A stretch of 64,000 bases of DNA from Manis javanica (Eukaryota > Chordata > Mammalia > Pholidota > Manidae), in contig NC_133166.1 in assembly GCF_040802235.1 (NCBI RefSeq), positions 117,876,991 through 117,940,990 on the forward strand, read 5' to 3'. The notes under the pieces were generated by a model. The model ran no database searches, had not been told where the DNA came from, and saw only the letters and a list, made by a program, of their open reading frames with translations. Position 1 is the first letter of the stretch; every line of letters begins with the position of its first letter. Shown one piece after another: positions 25,830-45,750 of the stretch. Both the position numbers and the translations under genes were made by a program.

Positions 25830-28800
25830 TTTTTGGGTTTTCCTGTCATATTCAGCACTCTGAACTCTTACTGGCAAGCGACTGTTTTTGAGTTGTAGGA
25901 GACAGCTGAGCATTGAATTAGCTCCTTATCTGGGACACCAGGACAAGCAAAAATTGAGCTTAACATTTTCATGGGTGAAAGAATGAATTATTTTCTTTAT
26001 GTTGGAATTACCTTTTAGTTTATATTTCAAGAGGCTGACTGTTTGTTTATGCAAATAAATTACTGCCTTAACTCCTTGGTGAAACAAGGCAAGATACGCC
26101 CCCTACACACACACACAGTAAGAGCTATTCTTCCGAGTGGAATGCCATTTCCCAAGTTTCTCCTAAATACCAAATCCTAAATCTCAATGCCTAAAAAGAA
26201 TTAGTTGCCTTTAAAGGATGAATTTTATGGTACATGAGTTATACATATATAAAGAAAGAGAAAAAAAGTTGCCTCAAAACATCAGTTCCTAAAAGGCTTT
26301 AAGAGTATCTATGTCCACATATATATATAATGTATATAATTTCTCTGGACAGTCTGAAGAAACCAGTAACTATTGTTAATTGTGTTTAAATATCTTGCAA
26401 ATGCCTAACTTCCACCTATGAAGAATGCAGCTCATGCTGGGAACTGAAAGTAAGTGTTTGCTCTTCAGGAGAATCTCACCAATAGATCCTCTTTAATTAG
26501 GTCTTACATGTAAACACAATTAAGGCCACAGTTGCCTCACTTGATGTATTTGCTAGATGCTAGGAAGAGGTGTGATCAATAGAGAATTTTCTCTAGTTTG
26601 CACCATTCTTGATGGGCCCATTCATGGACTCAAGGAACCACAGGTTAGCACATCGAACCTCTAGTCCAATGCTGGATCCCCTGCTTGCCAGTTGTCAAGC
26701 CTCTGCTTGAAAGAAAACTATCCCCAAAGGCAACGTGTTCTATTGTCGGACAATGCTTCCTTATACCGAGCCAAAACTGGCCTTCATTTCTGGGAAGATA
26801 GGCCAGGCTCCAGCCTATTAAGGAGTTTCACCCTGAGAAGTTATTTGCTCTTGAGTTACAAGCTGTTTTCAAACGACCACCCCTCGCTCTTCAGCTTTAG
26901 AGATGTACTCCTAGGGCTTCATTTCTTAATTGGCTATTTTGTAAGTGTATGCATTCATGTGGTGTCTAATGCCTCTTCAATCGCCAGACATGTGGCCAAG
27001 CTTAGCTTCACGAAACTCACCATTTCAACCCTTCCCATTGGATTTTGATTTTAATTTCTCCAAAGCCAGTGTTTCCAAAGATGCTTTACTTGGACCTATT
27101 TTTTTGTAATGTGTTTTATTGTTAAAATGTCTTTTACGGGGTTTTTTTTTTTTTTGGACAAATGATATATGAAGTGTTCTAAAATCCCCTCCCCAATTTT
27201 ATCAGTAAGCAATTTCAGTATGCACCCCTAAAAAAACTCTAGAAAGAAAAAAGACCAAATACCGTTATCACACTCAAAAAAATCGACAATAATGCCTGTT
27301 CAAATTTCCCTGATAGTTTCATGAAGTTTCTTCAAATCAGAATCCAAAGTAGTCACATTTATTCGGTTGATAATCTCTGAAGCTTCTTTTAACCTACAGG
27401 CTCCCTTTCTTTTTTCCTTGCAGTTTATTTATAGAAAGAAGAAACTGGGTTGTTCATCTTTGGGTTTCACATCTGGAGTTTGGTGATTACATCCCAAAGG
27501 TATCATTTAACATGTTCCTTTGTCCAAAGGTTCCTTTGAAAACACAGATTTAAATAAAATATGGACAAACTAGAAGTATGGGTAGTATGTAGTTTTGGCA
27601 AAATTGTAAGGGTGGTGGATATGAGTTCAGTTCTGAACTGTCCCTTGGGTGCCACCAAAGTATTAACTGTCAGGTCCACCCTGAATGCCTTCTCCTCAAT
27701 CAAACCCTCAAATCCATTAGAACTGTTAAGGTGAGCAGTCCCCTGTCTCCACAGTACCCTGTGGCTGATTCCTGCAGGACGTGGGCTTGCCAGACCTGCT
27801 CCAGACCCCAGACCTTACTGCCTTTGTCCGGTGGCCTTTGAAATAGACTGAAAGGTAAGCCTGACGACTTTGTCTTTAGCAGCATAATAACAGGATTAGT
27901 GTAATACATTTCTCAAATGTTTTTAAATATTTTTTTCTTATTGATGCAGAAGATGGCTTACTGTAACATCAAATCATTAAAAAAAAAAAAAAAAAACAGC
28001 AAAACCAGCCCTAAACAAACAGAACATGCAACCATGACATAATTTTTCAACAATCTAGGTTTAGAAATTTAAGAAGCTTGGAAGAATAAAATATTCTACT
28101 TTTGTTAGTTCTGTCCTTGGACCTACATTATTTGGTAGAGAATCTTTTTTGTTGTATGATGGTTTTACTATTTAAGTGTACAGGGAGATACAAAGAGGAG
28201 CCTAGCTCACTGGAAGAGGGGGATGGTACGTAAAGGGAGACTAATTCATTAACACTTGGCAGGAGTAAGGTTTTTCTCCTACAATTTGTCTGTGGTTATA
28301 GGATGGCTAATGACACAGGCTCCTCACTTCCACTCACAAAGGCAGAGGCAGTGCCAAATGGTCTCATCTACTCTGTAGAATTGATACCTTGTGGACACTG
28401 TTCACAATGAACATGCAGAAAGACAAAAGATCTCCTGGTTGACCTACTGAGCCATGACTGCACCAGATCTGCAGCCTGCACCTGTGCCCAACAAGCTTCC
28501 AGAAAGTTACATCAGGTGTTTAAAAGGCACTAAGGAAGAACCCTTCCTCATTTCCATCCTTTGTAAAGAACTGAGCTCTTGCAAAATATAAGGTGACAGG
28601 TAAAGAATAGATTTATGTTTTTATCCTGCTCTTACAGCAATGTTTCTATAAGACTTGGTAATCTGTTTTTCCTATGTTGTTTAGAGAAATGAACATACTA
28701 TAGATATGCACCTACTAAAAATTTAAATGTTCCCTTGGGTGTTTTTCTGGCATGAGGGGTGAAAAGTTATTACATAAATACTTAAATGCTTGACTTGACA

Positions 28801-29200
28801 TTTTAAGACAGAAGAGTTTAATGAAAAATAAATAAGTATATTAAAGATCTGAGTAACAGAAATTACCAAAAAAAAATAAAAGGAACCAGATAGTTTTGTA
28901 GGGGAAAAAGAATGTACATGGAATATTAAGAAAAAAATATGGAATCAATCAAAAACAGTTAATTTCAAATCTTTCATTTAAGCCATGTAGGCCAATTTAT
29001 AATTGTCTAGTTTCACAAAAAAATATGTATTTCTCTGTTTGAGGCCTGTATAACTTTGGCTTTGGGCATCCAAGGAAACAAAGAAAGAGACTCCTTTCTG
29101 CCTACCATATTATTTCATCCTCTGCTAGCCTTCACTGTATATGAATACATCTAACAATATCCACCACTAAAATCTATGCCACAGATAGGATTGGTCCCAC
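25830..29200. other. Intergenic DNA between the 3' ends of ZBTB3 and TTC9C
   Basis: This 3.4-kb AT-rich stretch separates convergent genes. It contains an antisense L1 3' end at 27170-27540 and an 18-base A run near 27978. The open frame 26692-27048 (118 codons) has no recognisable family and sits in low-complexity, repeat-like sequence. I see no gene. Confidence 0.5.
27170..27540 (-). mobile_element. Old L1 3' UTR, minus orientation
   Basis: Read on the minus strand, the segment follows the order of old L1M-type 3' ends, including GAGTGTGATAACGGTATT (near 27257-27275) and the preceding GATTCTGATTTGAAGAAAC block. It is non-coding. Confidence 0.6.
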
Positions 29201-29225
29201 CCATAGCTGATGAATGTTTTCTGGT

Positions 29226-29231
29226 TTTATT
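29226..29231 (-). terminator. Candidate TTC9C poly(A) signal AATAAA
   Basis: TTTATT on the plus strand gives AATAAA on the minus strand about 235 bases past the TTC9C stop codon. Confidence 0.5.
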
Positions 29232-29465
29232 TCTCAAGGCAAATGTCCCCTGGGACACCACGTATTAAAGGCTTATACAAATACATAGATGGACAGACAA
29301 AGCGAGACACCGAGTGTGTGAGTGGTAAAGTCTGTGCAGAACTAGAAACAGAAATCCATCTGGGTCAGAAGTATGGGGTTAGTTTCTCTTCTGAGTCTCA
29401 GGTTTCCCCTCAATGGGTCTTTAATGGTTCATCTAAGTTCAGGTGGAGGAACATCGTTCTTCTTG

Positions 29466-35460
<5,995 letters not shown>

Positions 35461-35929
35461 AACTCTGTAGCCAAGTGCTTTTGAGGAATTGGAAAACAAA
35501 AGAGCAACTGAAGCTCTGGGGACGGGAGCAAAATAACTGATATTGGTAGCCAACCTAAAAGGCAGGAAATTACCCTTATCTAGGAGGCCCCACCCAGGGA
35601 ATGAGCTTCGCTTGTTTACTATAGCCCCTTCTCTCTGCAGTATTCTTCAATCTGTGGAATTGCGGGAAACTAATCAAGAAGATACAGGAATAGTAAAGCC
35701 AGAGGTGAAGAAACTTCCTAAAGAGGCGGTTCCAGGCTGAGAGACTCCCAGAAAGGAGAAAGTCATACTGGCGTGTCTGGCGTGCGAAAACCGGCGGAAT
35801 TTGCTTCCTCCTTTCTTTTGGACATACCCCCTGACCTGGAAGTGGAAGGGAGTAGGCGGGAACAACTGCTAAATTAAGGCTTGCCTGTATTCCGGCTATT
35901 TATTTTTTGCACGTATTCAACAAGCAGTT

Positions 35930-37149
35930 GTTGGCGTCTGTGTCAGAAGGTGAGGAGCCGAGGTGAATGCAGCTCGTGCACCCCACCCCACAGGCCGAGA
36001 CTGACACGCGGCACAGCAGCTCACTCACAAGTCCACAACCACGAGGCCAGTCCCTCAACCTCTGCAAATGCCCAAGTCCGAAAGTCTCGGTGCTTGGCCT
36101 TACGTACGGGAGCACGACGAGGATGCGGCCGACTCTCTCGACAGTTTGGTGTCTAGAGGGTCGCGCGCATTGCGCCGCGCCGCCCAATCAGAAGCGGCCC
36201 CGGAAAAGTAATCCCGCAGAAACGACCCCGCCTGCCCAGCTTCCCCTGCGGACCAACCCGGAAAAAAAAATCCCTTCAATTTCGCCTATTGGAAAAATTC
36301 GAACGATCTCGAATGGCCAATCAGAATTCCAGATGCGATTCAAGTTGGCCAATACGAGAGCGAAAAGGCGAAGTCGCGGTGGCTGTTTCTGGGTAAAGTT
36401 GAGAGATTGAGGAATACAAAGGGCCCAGAGTTACTGTATGACTTGCTTTTAAAGAGCCCTTTTGATTACTAACTGGAAAGACAATGGCTACTGGGTTTTC
36501 ATGTTGTAACAGCTTTTTTTTTAATCCACAAAAAGCTGCTGCGTGTATGGGCCATAGGGAAAACAGACGAGCGAGCAAACCCTAAAATGCCAGCGCGATC
36601 GGAAGTCAGGCGGGAGTAATGGTGGTGACGGAGTGGAAGGGAGTTACAGGCGGCTGCGCAGAGCCCCGTCTGGAAGTACGGAGACAAGCGCGCACAAGTC
36701 TCCGTGCTACGAGGCACTTGAATTCAATCCAGCCTTACCCGGCTCCGACTCCGGCGCGGCTGCGCGGTGAAACCACCGGTGGCGATTGGCCCAGGGGGTG
36801 AGACGGGGAGGGAGGAAAAGGGAGGGAAGTTCGTCGTCCTCACCCGCCTGCCCGCGGCGGGGGAACCAAGGGGGCCGGAAGGGAAGCAGCTCCTCGCTGG
36901 GTTGTTTTGGGTTCCGTGGGCCAAAAGAGAGAGGGAAGAGGGACAGAGAAACACACACTACAGAGCGGAGACTGCGCACAGCCCTCGCTGGCTGCGTGCG
37001 TACGTGCGTGCAACTCGCTCGCGCGGGCTCAGTGCTGGCGCGTGAGGCGGAGGCGGGCGGCGGCGGCGCCTGCGCGGTCGGGCTCGGACGACGGTTCTCA
37101 GGGGAGGAGGCGGCGGGAGGCGGAGGAGGCGGAGGAGGCGGCGGCGGCG
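35930..37149. promoter_or_regulatory. Shared divergent CpG promoter region, TTC9C (minus) and HNRNPUL2 (plus)
   Basis: About 1.7 kb separates the two start codons, and the middle is a CpG island. CCAAT boxes lie at 36184-36188, 36317-36321 and 36349-36353, with reverse ATTGG at 36288-36292 and 36785-36789. The pair at 36317/36349 is 32 bp apart. The 5' UTR of HNRNPUL2 is GC-rich and directly continuous with its coding exon; the non-coding first exon of TTC9C lies on the minus strand near 35.95-36.2 kb. There is no TATA box. Confidence 0.65.
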
Positions 37150-40100
37150 ATGGAGGTGAAGCGGCTGAAAGTGACCGAGCTGCGGTCGGAGCTGCAGCGA
37201 CGGGGCCTGGACTCACGCGGCCTCAAGGTGGATCTGGCGCAGCGGCTGCAGGAGGCGCTGGACGCCGAGATGCTGGAGGACGAGGCCGGCGGTGGCGGGC
37301 CCGGGCCCGGTGGGGCCTGCAAGGCGGAGCCTCGGCCTGTGGCCGCGTCGGGCGGCGGCCCGGGCGGGGACGAGGAGGAGGACGAAGAGGAGGAAGAAGA
37401 GGACGAGGAGGCGCTGCTTGAGGACGAGGACGAAGAGCCACCCCCTGCCCAGGCCCCGGGCCCGGCCGCGCAGCCGTCGCCGGAGCCCCCGGAGGCGGCA
37501 GCCGTGGAGGCCGCGGCCGAGCCTGATGCCTCCGAGAAGCCGGCGGAGGAGGCCACGGCTGGGTCAGGTGGGGTGAATGGTGGCGAAGAGCAGGGCACCG
37601 GCAAGGGAGAGGAAGAGGAGCCGGAGGAGCGGAGCGGCGACGAGACGCCGGGATCCGAGGCGCCGGGTGACAAGGCCGCGGAGGAACAGGGTGAGGAGCT
37701 GGCAGCGGAGCCCGGCTCCAACCTGCCCAGTGCGCCCCTGACCCAGCACCCAGCCCTGCACCGCGGGGTCCGATTCCTTGTTCTCACTTGCCTGAAAAGT
37801 GCAAGATTCCCGACTCCATTTGATGGGACTCCTCAGGGGAAGTGGCTTCCATTCACTATCCGTCTTGGGGGGTTTTGGCTGCCTCTGGTGGCTCCGCGCT
37901 CTGCAGGAGGGAGGTTCCTGCCTACTTGGTTCCTTGGTGGTAGTGGATGGAAGTGAGCGGTTTTGTATGCGAACTGCTTGTGAGCGACCTGTGGAGCAAC
38001 CTCCCGCGGTGTTGGTTATCTTTACCTAAACAGAGAATGCGCTGAGGAATTAACGATTACACGGACAGCCAGACCGACGGTTGGAGGTTTCGCCTTTGGG
38101 CTACCTTTGACTTTTCCGCCATAAAAATATTAAGCAATAATCTAAGTTCGTCAAAGTTCTCTCCATCCAAAGCACATTGCTAGAGCTCGAGCCACACACA
38201 CATAGAATCTGGAAATCTAACCTTGCTTCTGCTTTAGCAGCTTGTGGTGTGAGAGTGTTGGGTTTAACAGTTAACCAGCGAAGGCAAAGTCTTAATCTAG
38301 TGCGTATAGAGTAAGTTAGCTAACATTACCTCTCTTAAGGGTTTTACTTTGCTGAAATTCTTACGATTAAATTTTAATCTTCCCACTGAATCTGTGCCTG
38401 GGCAAATTTGTAGATTTGCTGTACACTTAGCTAGCCTGTTACAGTTCAGGTGTCTGACTTCCTGAACTGAAACGATGGAGGTGTTGGTGGGTCCATTGAG
38501 TAACCTTGTGGAAGTGACAGTGTAGAGTCGCCCCAGGGAGTTAGTGACCTTTCTCTTTTCCTTTGAAGTGATTGGATGATTAGAGCTGATCCTTGACAGT
38601 CTGTCAGAGTAGGGAGGAAAATTAGAGCTGCTTGCAAGTCTTACTATGAAGTGGGTTGCCTTACTTCTTACAATGTTTTTTAGGCTGCTATTTAGGATCA
38701 TGGTATTATTGGAACCCATTCTACTACAGTCACGTGCAACTTGCAGATTGTTTGTTCTATGTCCTGGAACAAAAATCCCATTACATAACCTTTGACTTAA
38801 TGTGTATTCCAAGTAGAAGATAGAAAAGATGAGGGATAAAGCACTGCTTTAAGGAAGTTATTAAAAACCTTTTTAGTGTTGCAAATTACAAAAGCCTAAG
38901 GAAAACTCCATTTCTTTCCTCTTGTAAAGCATTTTGCTAAATATGTGACAGCACCTTTCTGCCCCAAATTGTGTGCAGTAATGATACAGTATTATTTATG
39001 GGTCTGTTGTGACTTAATGGTTTGTTCTTGCAACTTTCATTAAAAATCCATGATAAAAATACAGTTCTGTCCATCTTCTATGTAAGTAAAGCCATGGATA
39101 GGTGTGCATTTTAAAGCTGGATAGGCAAACTCTTTAAGAGAAAAAAAAAAAAGACTTCTGTATCATGAAGTTGTGGGAGAGCATTGGAAAATATATATTA
39201 AGTATCTAAATCCAAATCTGACAAGCATCAAAATTTAACTGAAGTGGTTTTTTTTTGAAGACTTGGCTTATTATTTTTTTTAATGTCATGTATTGGGAAA
39301 TCTGCAAGTTTGACCTGATTTAAGCAGATAAATTTAGAATGCAGAAATTGTCCAGTCTGTATCTACTCCTTGACTGTAATTAGCCCATAATGTCTTTTTT
39401 AAAAATAAAATCCCAGTGAATGACTGGGAGGTGATCTTCGGAAATAAAACATTCTGTGAATGCAGTGGGAATAACGTAGCTGTTCTGATTAGACAGATAC
39501 CCAGATCCCTCTTTAGCCTCTGTTGGTTCTGAGCCTATTCTACACTCCCGTATGAAAACTGCTGATTTTCTTTCCCTCCTTTTTGTAGGAGATGACCAAG
39601 ATAGTGAAAAATCAAAACCAGCAGGCTCAGATGGTGAGCGGCGGGGGGTAAAGAGACAGCGGGATGAGAAGGATGAACATGGCCGAGCTTACTATGAATT
39701 CCGAGAGGAGGCTTACCACAGCCGGTGAGGGAAACAGTCCCTTTCGTTGAAGGGAGTGTCTGCTCTGATCTTGGTATACCTGGTGTTGATTGGAGAGTCT
39801 GGAAAGAGGGTTGGATTAAAATGGACTAGGATTTTATAGGCATAAGTTTTAGATCGACTGTACTGTGAGAGCTCCTGTTGTCCTTTTATCATTTGTTGGA
39901 AGAAGCTGTCTCCTGGAATTTTATATTCACTGATAGGTTAAAATTGACATGGTGTCGTGCAGACACCCCTCCAAGAAAAGGGCTTTGGTTACATTGCGTT
40001 TATTTTTCTCTCACGTGTATAGCTCAAAGTCTCCACCCCCCCCTGAAGAGGAGACAAAAGAGGAGGAGGAGGATCAAACTCTTGTGAACCTGGACACGTG

Positions 40101-43100
40101 TATGTATAAGGCAAATAGGTTGGGGTTTCTAAGTGATCAAAAGTGACTTTGGAGATTCAAACTCATATGGCCTGCCACTTATAAGAGATTTAATGCATGG
40201 ACAACTTTGTATCCATTCTTGACAGTTGGGTATGTTTGTGTACTGTTGGTGGCTTTCAAATGTTGGGCATTGGAGTGAACAGAACGCTTCTTTCTTAACA
40301 GATACCTCGGATCTCCATTTTCAAGTGAGCAAAGACCGCTGTGGAGGGCAGCCACTTTTCTCAGAGAAGTTCCCCACGCTTTGGTCTGGGGCACGGAGTA
40401 CTTATGGAGTGACAAAGGGGAAAGTCTGTTTTGAGGCCAAGGTAGTATATACAGCTCATTAAGATCATTCATTTACTGAATTATTTATTAAACTACTATG
40501 TACTAGACTCCTGCCCCTCAGTATAGTACTAGTGCAGAAAAGGGCACCATGCTTTAATGATAACCTAGCTCCACTAACCAAGAAATTGACCCCCATGACT
40601 TTGGTTTAAGTTCATTGGCAGTTGTTATTCCAGTCTTGAATTATGATAGTTGTCATTTTCAATTTGTATAAAAATCTTTCTCAGACTCTGCTCCTTTGTT
40701 GGTCAGAGTATCTGAAAGTTCATTTTCTCATTTGACCAGGTAACCCAGAACCTCCCAATGAAAGAAGGCTGCACAGAGGTGTCCGTCCTTCGAGTTGGAT
40801 GGTCTGTTGATTTTTCCCAACCACAGCTTGGTAAAGTTAATTTTAACTTAATCACTAGTGTTTGCTGCCATTATTGCTTATTCTATGGGAAGTTGGGTGA
40901 TTTAACTGGTTGACTCTTCTAGGTGAGGATGAATTCTCCTATGGTTTCGATGGGCGAGGACTCAAGGCTGAGAACGGGCAGTTTGAGGAATTTGGCCAAG
41001 CTTTTGGGGAGAATGATGTCATTGGCTGCTTTGCTGTAAGTGCTCCTGAAAGTTCTGGCCTCTTGGCAAGGAGTGGCTAAAGGGCCCTGGGAATTCAGTT
41101 TGCTTCCCTCTGTCTCCTGTCTGTGCATTTGATGCATTCTTGGCTTAGTTGTGTTCTGCAGCACACAACTGCAGGTTTTGAAAAGGTTAAATTGTAAGAG
41201 TTAATCAACCTCAAACCCTCTAAGCCCATAAATGCTCTTATCTGTTGTCATTGTAGAATTTTGGGACTGAACAAGTAGAACTTTCCTTTTCCAAGAATGG
41301 AGAAGACCTAGGTGTGGCATTCTGGATCAACAAGGAATCCCTGGCAGACCGGGCTCTCCTACCCCATGTCCTCTGCAAAAATTGTGTTGTAGAATTAAAC
41401 TTCGGTCAGAAGGAGGAACCCTTCTTCCCACCACCAGAAGAGTTTGTGTTCATCCATGCTGTGCCTGTTGAGGAGCGTGTACGCACTGCAGTTCCTCCCA
41501 AGACTATAGAAGAGTGTGAGGTATGCCAAACAGTGTGCAAACACTTGGTGCTTAGGTTTTGGAGTGGTGGACAGATAGCTGTTCTTCTCAGAGCCTTACC
41601 ATACTGGGTCAGGGGAGGGTGTTCGTTATTAAACTGGGCTTTATAAATGTGACCTTCACTTATTTTTTCAAAGCTTTCCTTGTTCTGTTTACTTGCAGGT
41701 GATTCTGATGGTGGGACTGCCTGGGTCTGGAAAGACGCAATGGGCACTGAAATACACAAAAGAAAACCCTGAGAAAAGATACAATGTCCTGGGAGCTGAG
41801 ACTGTGCTCAATCAAATGAGGGTGAGTTCATTGGCTGTGGGATTTGCTCTGGAGGTACCAAGAAGCTCCCATAACCTTTTCCCAGTGGAGTTAATCTTTC
41901 AAATATCTGAGAACAAGGGCCATAAATACAGAAATGAGTTCTTCTCAATATATGTTAAAAGTAGTTTTTTTTCCTTTTGCTATGTTGTCAAATTTCTGAA
42001 AGTAGATAAAATCTGAAATATATCCAGATCAGGACTGAAAATGACTCCTGCAGGAAATGGACAGTATTCCTTGTACTGAGAGAGAGGAATAAACTGATGT
42101 GGTAGCTTTGATGGCATTTAAAGAAGTAATGTTTACTGGTGACTCTGGGCTTTAACTTCTTGCATAACTTCTTATGTTTCTCTTCACTTAATCCCAAATT
42201 CATCAGATGAAGGGGCTCGAGGAGCCAGAGATAGACCCCAAAAGCCGAGACCTTTTAGTTCAGCAAGCCTCCCAGTGCCTTAGTAAGCTGGTCCAGATTG
42301 CTTCCCGGACAAAGAGGAACTTCATTCTTGATCAGGTATTGTTCAGACATTCAACAGAAACTTGTAAAAGTTGCCTAATTAAAGTGTTTTGATTGAATAT
42401 GAGGGGTACTTTTGATTCCTCAAACATGTCACTTATCCTGTCCCTAGTGTAACGTGTACAGCTCTGGCCAACGACGGAAGCTCCTGCTGTTCAAGACTTT
42501 CTCTCGGAAAGTGGTGGTGGTTGTCCCTAATGAGGAAGATTGGAAGAAGAGGCTGGAGTTGAGGAAGGAAGTGGAGGGAGATGATGTGCCTGAGTCTATA
42601 ATGCTGGAGATGAAAGGTGAGCTGAAGTTCTACTGGTGAGGGAGTCTGTCCTTGTCAGAATGCACCTTATTAGGGTTTCTTGGCACCTGGTGTGACTTTC
42701 CACACCTAACATGTAAATCTAAAGAGTAAATTAATGGGTGTGGGCTCTTGTGGATAATGAATGAGTAGAGTGAATGGAGAAGCAGTAACCCTTGACTCAT
42801 TTTGGATAAGATATGAAGAGGGAAATAGTGGTAGGACCACAGCGTAATTTAAACTCAAGCCAGAGGCTTCATTGAGCCACTTACTCATTTAGTAAATACT
42901 TAAAAGAGTGTCTTTTATTTGTCCAGTACAATTCTAGACAGAGAGAAACTGAATGAAACAAAGCTCTGCCTTCATTGAACTTACATACTATAGTGGGGAG
43001 GTTTCAAATTAAAATATGATGGAGTGAACAATCTTATCATAAATCTTAATTTCCAGTATAACATTAGGCTTGTTTTTTGTTTTGGTTTTGGTATGTGCCT

Positions 43101-45750
43101 AAAATCTTTAATGTGATACAAAGTTTTATAGCAAGGCCCCCATAAGGCAAAATTAACGCTATCTTGATTGATCCTGCTGCTTGTGTTCACTTAAGAGTGT
43201 TCCTTGTTGCCTTCGGCTCCTGGCATCCCATCTGTCCTATCAACCACTGGCTCTTCAAGTTTTAATAATGCCCAGGCATGGTTGCTGATTATACATCTAA
43301 GAGTCAGATTTACCAAGTTTACTCAGCATGGACTCTGCCAGCCATAACTGATATTCAGACACTTGGAGGAATTTAGCTCAGTTTTATTAAACTGATGGTT
43401 AACTGGAATTGTCTAAGAATCAAGAGAGTCCTTTTGAACTGGGACTCGGCCTCTGAACTTGATGTCTGTAGATTGGCTAATGTGCCAGTCTATTATGCAC
43501 AGGTGGTAAATGAGACCTCTTGTACTCTTATTTCCTGTTCTCTTTGTATAAATGAGAAAATGTCATTAGGCTCAGTTCAGTTTCTCACAGTCTATTTTAA
43601 AATGTATTTCTTACCATCTTATCTAACTAGCAACAAAACTTTCTCAGTTACTTTTAGCTTTTGGCTACCTGCTTCTGTCCTGATAAGAAACCTTAACCCA
43701 ATTCACTCTTAATTTATTATGGATCACTTAAGAACTTGGAAATCTATAGTTTGCAAGTAGCCTTTTGATTGGGGCTGTTAGAATTTAGGGAAGGTTTATG
43801 GTAGAGAAAGTGAATTACTTATTTAAACGTGCTGGTATGGATCCAGCACTTTTTTATACATAGTAGACAAGGCTTAGAAAATCTTGTTCATCTTGTAATA
43901 GGATTTTCATAATGAGATCTTACCCGTCTATGCACTTTTCAGGCCTACAAGCTTCTCTCTTACTCTTATAGCCAACTTCTCTCTGCCTGAAAAATGCGAC
44001 TATATGGATGAGGTGACATACGGGGAGCTGGAGAAGGAGGAAGCTCAGCCCATTGTCACAAAGTACAAGGAGGAGGCAAGGAAGCTGCTGCCCCCCTCTG
44101 AGAAGCGGACAAACCGCCGAAACAACCGGAACAAGCGCAACCGGCAGAACCGAAGCCGAGGACAAGGCTATGGTGAGTCCTGGCGACCTGCTGGCCCCCA
44201 GCCTCAGTTCCTTCTTTGCACTGACTATAGCAGGAACCACATGGAAAGGTCAAAGCAAGTCACTAACAAAAAGGAAGTACCTTCTTTATGGAGCTTATTC
44301 TTCCTGTGTCCTTTCCCCCCAGCTTGTGCTTTGTCCATAGTCCAATAAAAGGTAGTTATTTTTCAACAAAAATATGTCTTCCTGAAAAGAAATGTGTGAG
44401 GCTTCTCATTCATCTCTTTTTCATTTTTATATGGGTTCCCCATTTCACTGCTGCAGTATATCAGAAGGATTTGTGCAGTGAAATTGAATTCTCATCTTAA
44501 GTTTTCTTGCTGTTTTGTCTGTTGGATCAGCACAACTGTGTGGACCAGAAAGTGAATGCATTTTTTCAATCATTTTTTGGATTACAGAGTAAGTTACACT
44601 AGTAGTGGAATTAATGTCTCTCCTGAATGTCCAGAGTCAGGTAACCCTCCAGTGTGCATTCACTGCCCTTTGAAAATGTGTGTGTGTGTGTGTAAGTACA
44701 AGTCAACAACATTTTTCAAATGCCTGCCAAGTGCAAGGCACTGGGATTACCAACAGTTCCTGCCCTGGAGGAGCATAGTGTTCAGACTATGATTCTATGA
44801 ATGGCAGTTTTAACTTCTGTTTCTAACTGCTATGTATCCTTTAGCCATCTGAAATGTTTTTCAGGAATTAAGGGGCTACCAAAGCAAGGTGGCTTGGTTT
44901 CCTTATGTCTCTAATCCTCTGCCCTCCCCCCTCAGACTCTTTAAAAAGATCCTGGCTGGTGCTTTAATTAACATTGTGTGAGCCTGACAGAGCAGGCCTC
45001 CTATTCCCCCACAATTGCCTTTGGCTCCAACTTTTTTGGTTTCCACTCGGATGTGGAGCCAGGACCCGTGCCGGCCATCTGAGCGCGCTCTCCATTTCTC
45101 TTCCAGTGGGCGGGCAGCGCCGAGGCTACGACAACCGGGCCTACGGGCAGCAGTACTGGGGGCAGTCTGGAAACAGAGGGGTGAGTGCAGCCCTCCTTCT
45201 GCTCCTCCCTCTGGGTCGTGATAGCCATTCCTATTGGCTCGGGGGAGCAGAGTGGTTTGGGCTGTTTTCTCAGGGCTTAGGGTTTGCCCATTTAATGTCT
45301 TCCTCTGGAAGGATTTCTCCTGGGAAGATTAAGCCTGTTTACAATATCAAGCTAAGGTACCTGTCTCACTAAGACGGGGGATAGCAGTGGATCGTGACAC
45401 TGAAAACCATAATCTTCACTCTTTCCCTCTCTCCTTTCTCAGGGGTACCGTAATTTCTACGATCGATACAGAGGAGATTATGACAGATTCTACGGGAGAG
45501 ATTATGAGTACAACAGATACAGAGACTATTACAGACAGTACAATCGGGATGTGAGTATCTTCTGGGGGTAGAAAGAGGGGGAAGGGAGGAAGGATCAGAG
45601 GAATGAGTGTCAAGCCTCTGTCTGCATCCAGCTGTGGCTCCAAGTGACGGGGTTTCCCCTCTCTTCTAGTGGCAGAATTACTACTACCACCACCCCCAGG
45701 ACAGAGACCGATACTACAGGAACTACTACGGTTACCAAGGGTATCGGTGA
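37150..45750 (+). CDS. HNRNPUL2: HNRNPUL2, heterogeneous nuclear ribonucleoprotein U-like 2
   Basis: This nuclear hnRNP U family protein acts in RNA metabolism and in DNA-end resection with HNRNPUL1. Fourteen coding exons: 37150-37690, 39589-39724, 40023-40099, 40302-40441, 40740-40830, 40923-41035, 41257-41520, 41699-41821, 42207-42335, 42448-42616, 43972-44172, 45107-45180, 45443-45550 and 45670-45750 (TGA). They join to 748 residues (human 747). Domains in order: SAP (about 1-37, [20 protein letters not shown]); a long Glu/Asp/Pro/Ala region with uninterrupted acidic runs (about 75-185); SPRY (about 250-440); a PNK-like P-loop with GLPGSGKT at 460-467; an Arg/Asn-rich basic block; and a Tyr/Arg/Asp-rich low-complexity tail ending YYGYQGYR. 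The first exon is very GC-rich and starts inside the CpG island. Confidence 0.96.

Noticed and set aside
35461-35553. In-frame N-terminal extension of TTC9C (ATG at 35553)
   Set aside because: A splice acceptor (CTACAG, exon edge 35464) lies between that ATG and the known start; the extension is intron read-through.
37098-37787. 229-codon minus-strand frame with long serine runs
   Set aside because: It is the mirror of the acidic GAG/GAC-rich first exon of HNRNPUL2. GC-rich codons leave the reverse strand open by composition.
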